From contig QMOP01000108.1 in NCBI GenBank assembly GCA_003650255.1, positions 1 to 5,083 of the forward strand: a stretch of 5,083 bases of DNA, written 5' to 3'. Source of the stretch: Caldisericota bacterium (lineage in GTDB: Bacteria > CG03 > B21-G15). The notes under the pieces are model-generated. The model worked only from the letters and a program-made list of their open reading frames with translations. It did not search any database and was not told where the DNA came from. Positions 4,054-5,083 of this stretch are shown one piece after another (the stretch's first letter is position 1; the number at the start of each line of letters is the position of its first letter). Both the position numbers and the translations under genes were made by a program.

Positions 4054-5083
4054 ATGAAAAAGGAAAAATTCATTTTTCTCTTCATAACTCTTATATCAAT
4101 TATTTTAAGAGTTGTAGGAATAGATTTCTGTAAAGGAATGAGATATGCTCACATAGATGAAGCAGTTGTTATATTTTATGCAATGAGAATTTTTGCTTCT
4201 AATTTTAACCCAGCACCATATTTTCTTTATTCAACTCTACACCTTTATATCCTTTTCTTTGTTTATTTCCTTCTCTATCTTATTTTTAATCTTCCTCTTG
4301 AAGATTTTGTTGGTATTTACTACAAAAATCCACATATTTTTTATTTAACAGCAAGATATCTCTCTGTATTTTTTTCAGTTCTTTCAATAGTAATCTTGTG
4401 GAAATTGGCAAATAAAATCTGGAATAGAAAGGTAGCAATTATGTCCTCAATTATAATTTCATTAAACCCTCTTCATATTCTTCACTCCCATTATGGAACA
4501 GTTGATATAACAGGTGCATTTTTTGTTATTTTCTCTGTGTACCTAATTCTTGACTTCTTTAAATCTCCATCAAACAAAAAATTACTTCTTTGCTCTTTCC
4601 TTATCGGTGTTTCAACAAATGCAAAATATTATCCCGGGATTTTAATTTTAAACTTATATCTTTCTTATTTTTTGCTAAGAAAAGAAGAAAGACCAAAATT
4701 AATTTATTTATTCCTTACTCCCTTTCTTTTTTTAATTGGTTTCTTTGCTGTTAATCCATATGGAATTCTTGATTATAGAAATTTTCTTCTTACTTTTAAG
4801 AAACAATATTCAATTGTTGTCAGAGCAGGATTAAAGGATTATAAGCCGTCATTTTATAAACAATTTACCAACATTGTGAAGTCATCCAGTATATTTTTTG
4901 TTTTTCTAAGTTTAGCGGGATTTTATTATCTTTTTAAGGAAAGAAAGAAAGATGGAATAATATTTGCCTCTTGTTTTGTTTCAATTTTTCTTTTAATAGG
5001 AAGTTTCAAACTTGGATTTATGAGATATGCTGTTCCTTTTCCACTTCTTCTTTCAGGAATTGCAGGTTATGGATGTATTAAGA
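4054..5083 (+). CDS. GT-C family glycosyltransferase (PMT/ArnT-like), 3' end outside window
   Basis: The frame is open from ATG 4054 to the window end: 343 codons, no stop, so the gene is partial. The protein is very hydrophobic with many predicted membrane helices. It matches the phospholipid carrier-dependent glycosyltransferases (PMT/ArnT, GT39-like). A short first helix (about residues 6-23) is followed by a periplasmic loop with an acidic HIDE motif (H33-I-D35-E36), where this family has its catalytic Asp. The stretch ARYLSVFFSVLSIVILWKLA (100-119) and the following SLNPLHILHSHYGTVD (136-151) are typical of these enzymes, as is RYAVPFPLLL (324-333). It would transfer a sugar from a polyprenyl-phosphate carrier to lipid or protein outside the inner membrane; donor and acceptor cannot be read from sequence. 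The start is supported by an extended -10 six bases upstream and the absence of a Shine-Dalgarno sequence. Complete members are usually 450-600 residues. Confidence 0.82.
   Translation, partial: MKKEKFIFLFITLISIILRVVGIDFCKGMRYAHIDEAVVIFYAMRIFASNFNPAPYFLYSTLHLYILFFVYFLLYLIFNLPLEDFVGIYYKNPHIFYLTARYLSVFFSVLSIVILWKLANKIWNRKVAIMSSIIISLNPLHILHSHYGTVDITGAFFVIFSVYLILDFFKSPSNKKLLLCSFLIGVSTNAKYYPGILILNLYLSYFLLRKEERPKLIYLFLTPFLFLIGFFAVNPYGILDYRNFLLTFKKQYSIVVRAGLKDYKPSFYKQFTNIVKSSSIFFVFLSLAGFYYLFKERKKDGIIFASCFVSIFLLIGSFKLGFMRYAVPFPLLLSGIAGYGCIK

Overview
The window is A+T-rich chromosomal DNA, densely coded on both strands, from a bacterium that probably has two membranes. The evidence is a predicted lipoprotein, a membrane-anchored SurA/PpiD-type chaperone domain, a bactofilin and an envelope-spanning M23 peptidase. 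Arginine is mostly AGA/AGG and third positions are A/T-rich. Together with heptamer arrays of ATTYRCY type, this suggests an uncultivated lineage (Omnitrophota-like or a neighbouring phylum, possibly thermophilic). That placement is a low-confidence inference; there is no rRNA or universal marker gene here.

Layout. 1-105: a 40-bp G+C-rich unit followed by an 8-copy heptamer array. 151-180: promoter. 189-1094 (+) M23 metallopeptidase and 1094-1486 (+) bactofilin form a two-gene operon for cell-wall and cell-shape work. 1483-2319 (-): HEAT-repeat-like lipoprotein, tail-to-tail with the bactofilin, whose signal peptide appears to be split by an in-frame insert of about 297 bp. That insert consists of a 15-copy heptamer array (1995-2099) and a G+C-rich composite repeat (2100-2293). 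2320-2343: a 24-bp divergent promoter region. 2344-3036 (+): membrane-anchored SurA_N-like protein without a PPIase domain. 3028-4017 (-): AmmeMemoRadiSam-type radical SAM enzyme. 4018-4053: a second, 36-bp divergent promoter region. 4054-5083 (+): start of a multi-pass GT-C (PMT/ArnT-like) glycosyltransferase, cut by the window end.

Three features stand out. First, the same composite repeat occurs twice, in opposite orientations, each time with its heptamer array facing the downstream gene; one copy sits inside the lipoprotein signal sequence while keeping the frame open. Second, four or five genes have a -10 box that ends only about 5-10 bases before the start codon and have no Shine-Dalgarno sequence, which predicts leaderless (or nearly leaderless) mRNAs. 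The only operon-internal gene does have a good Shine-Dalgarno sequence. Third, both divergent pairs share one compact symmetrical promoter and both convergent pairs overlap at their stop codons, so there is almost no free intergenic DNA apart from the repeats.
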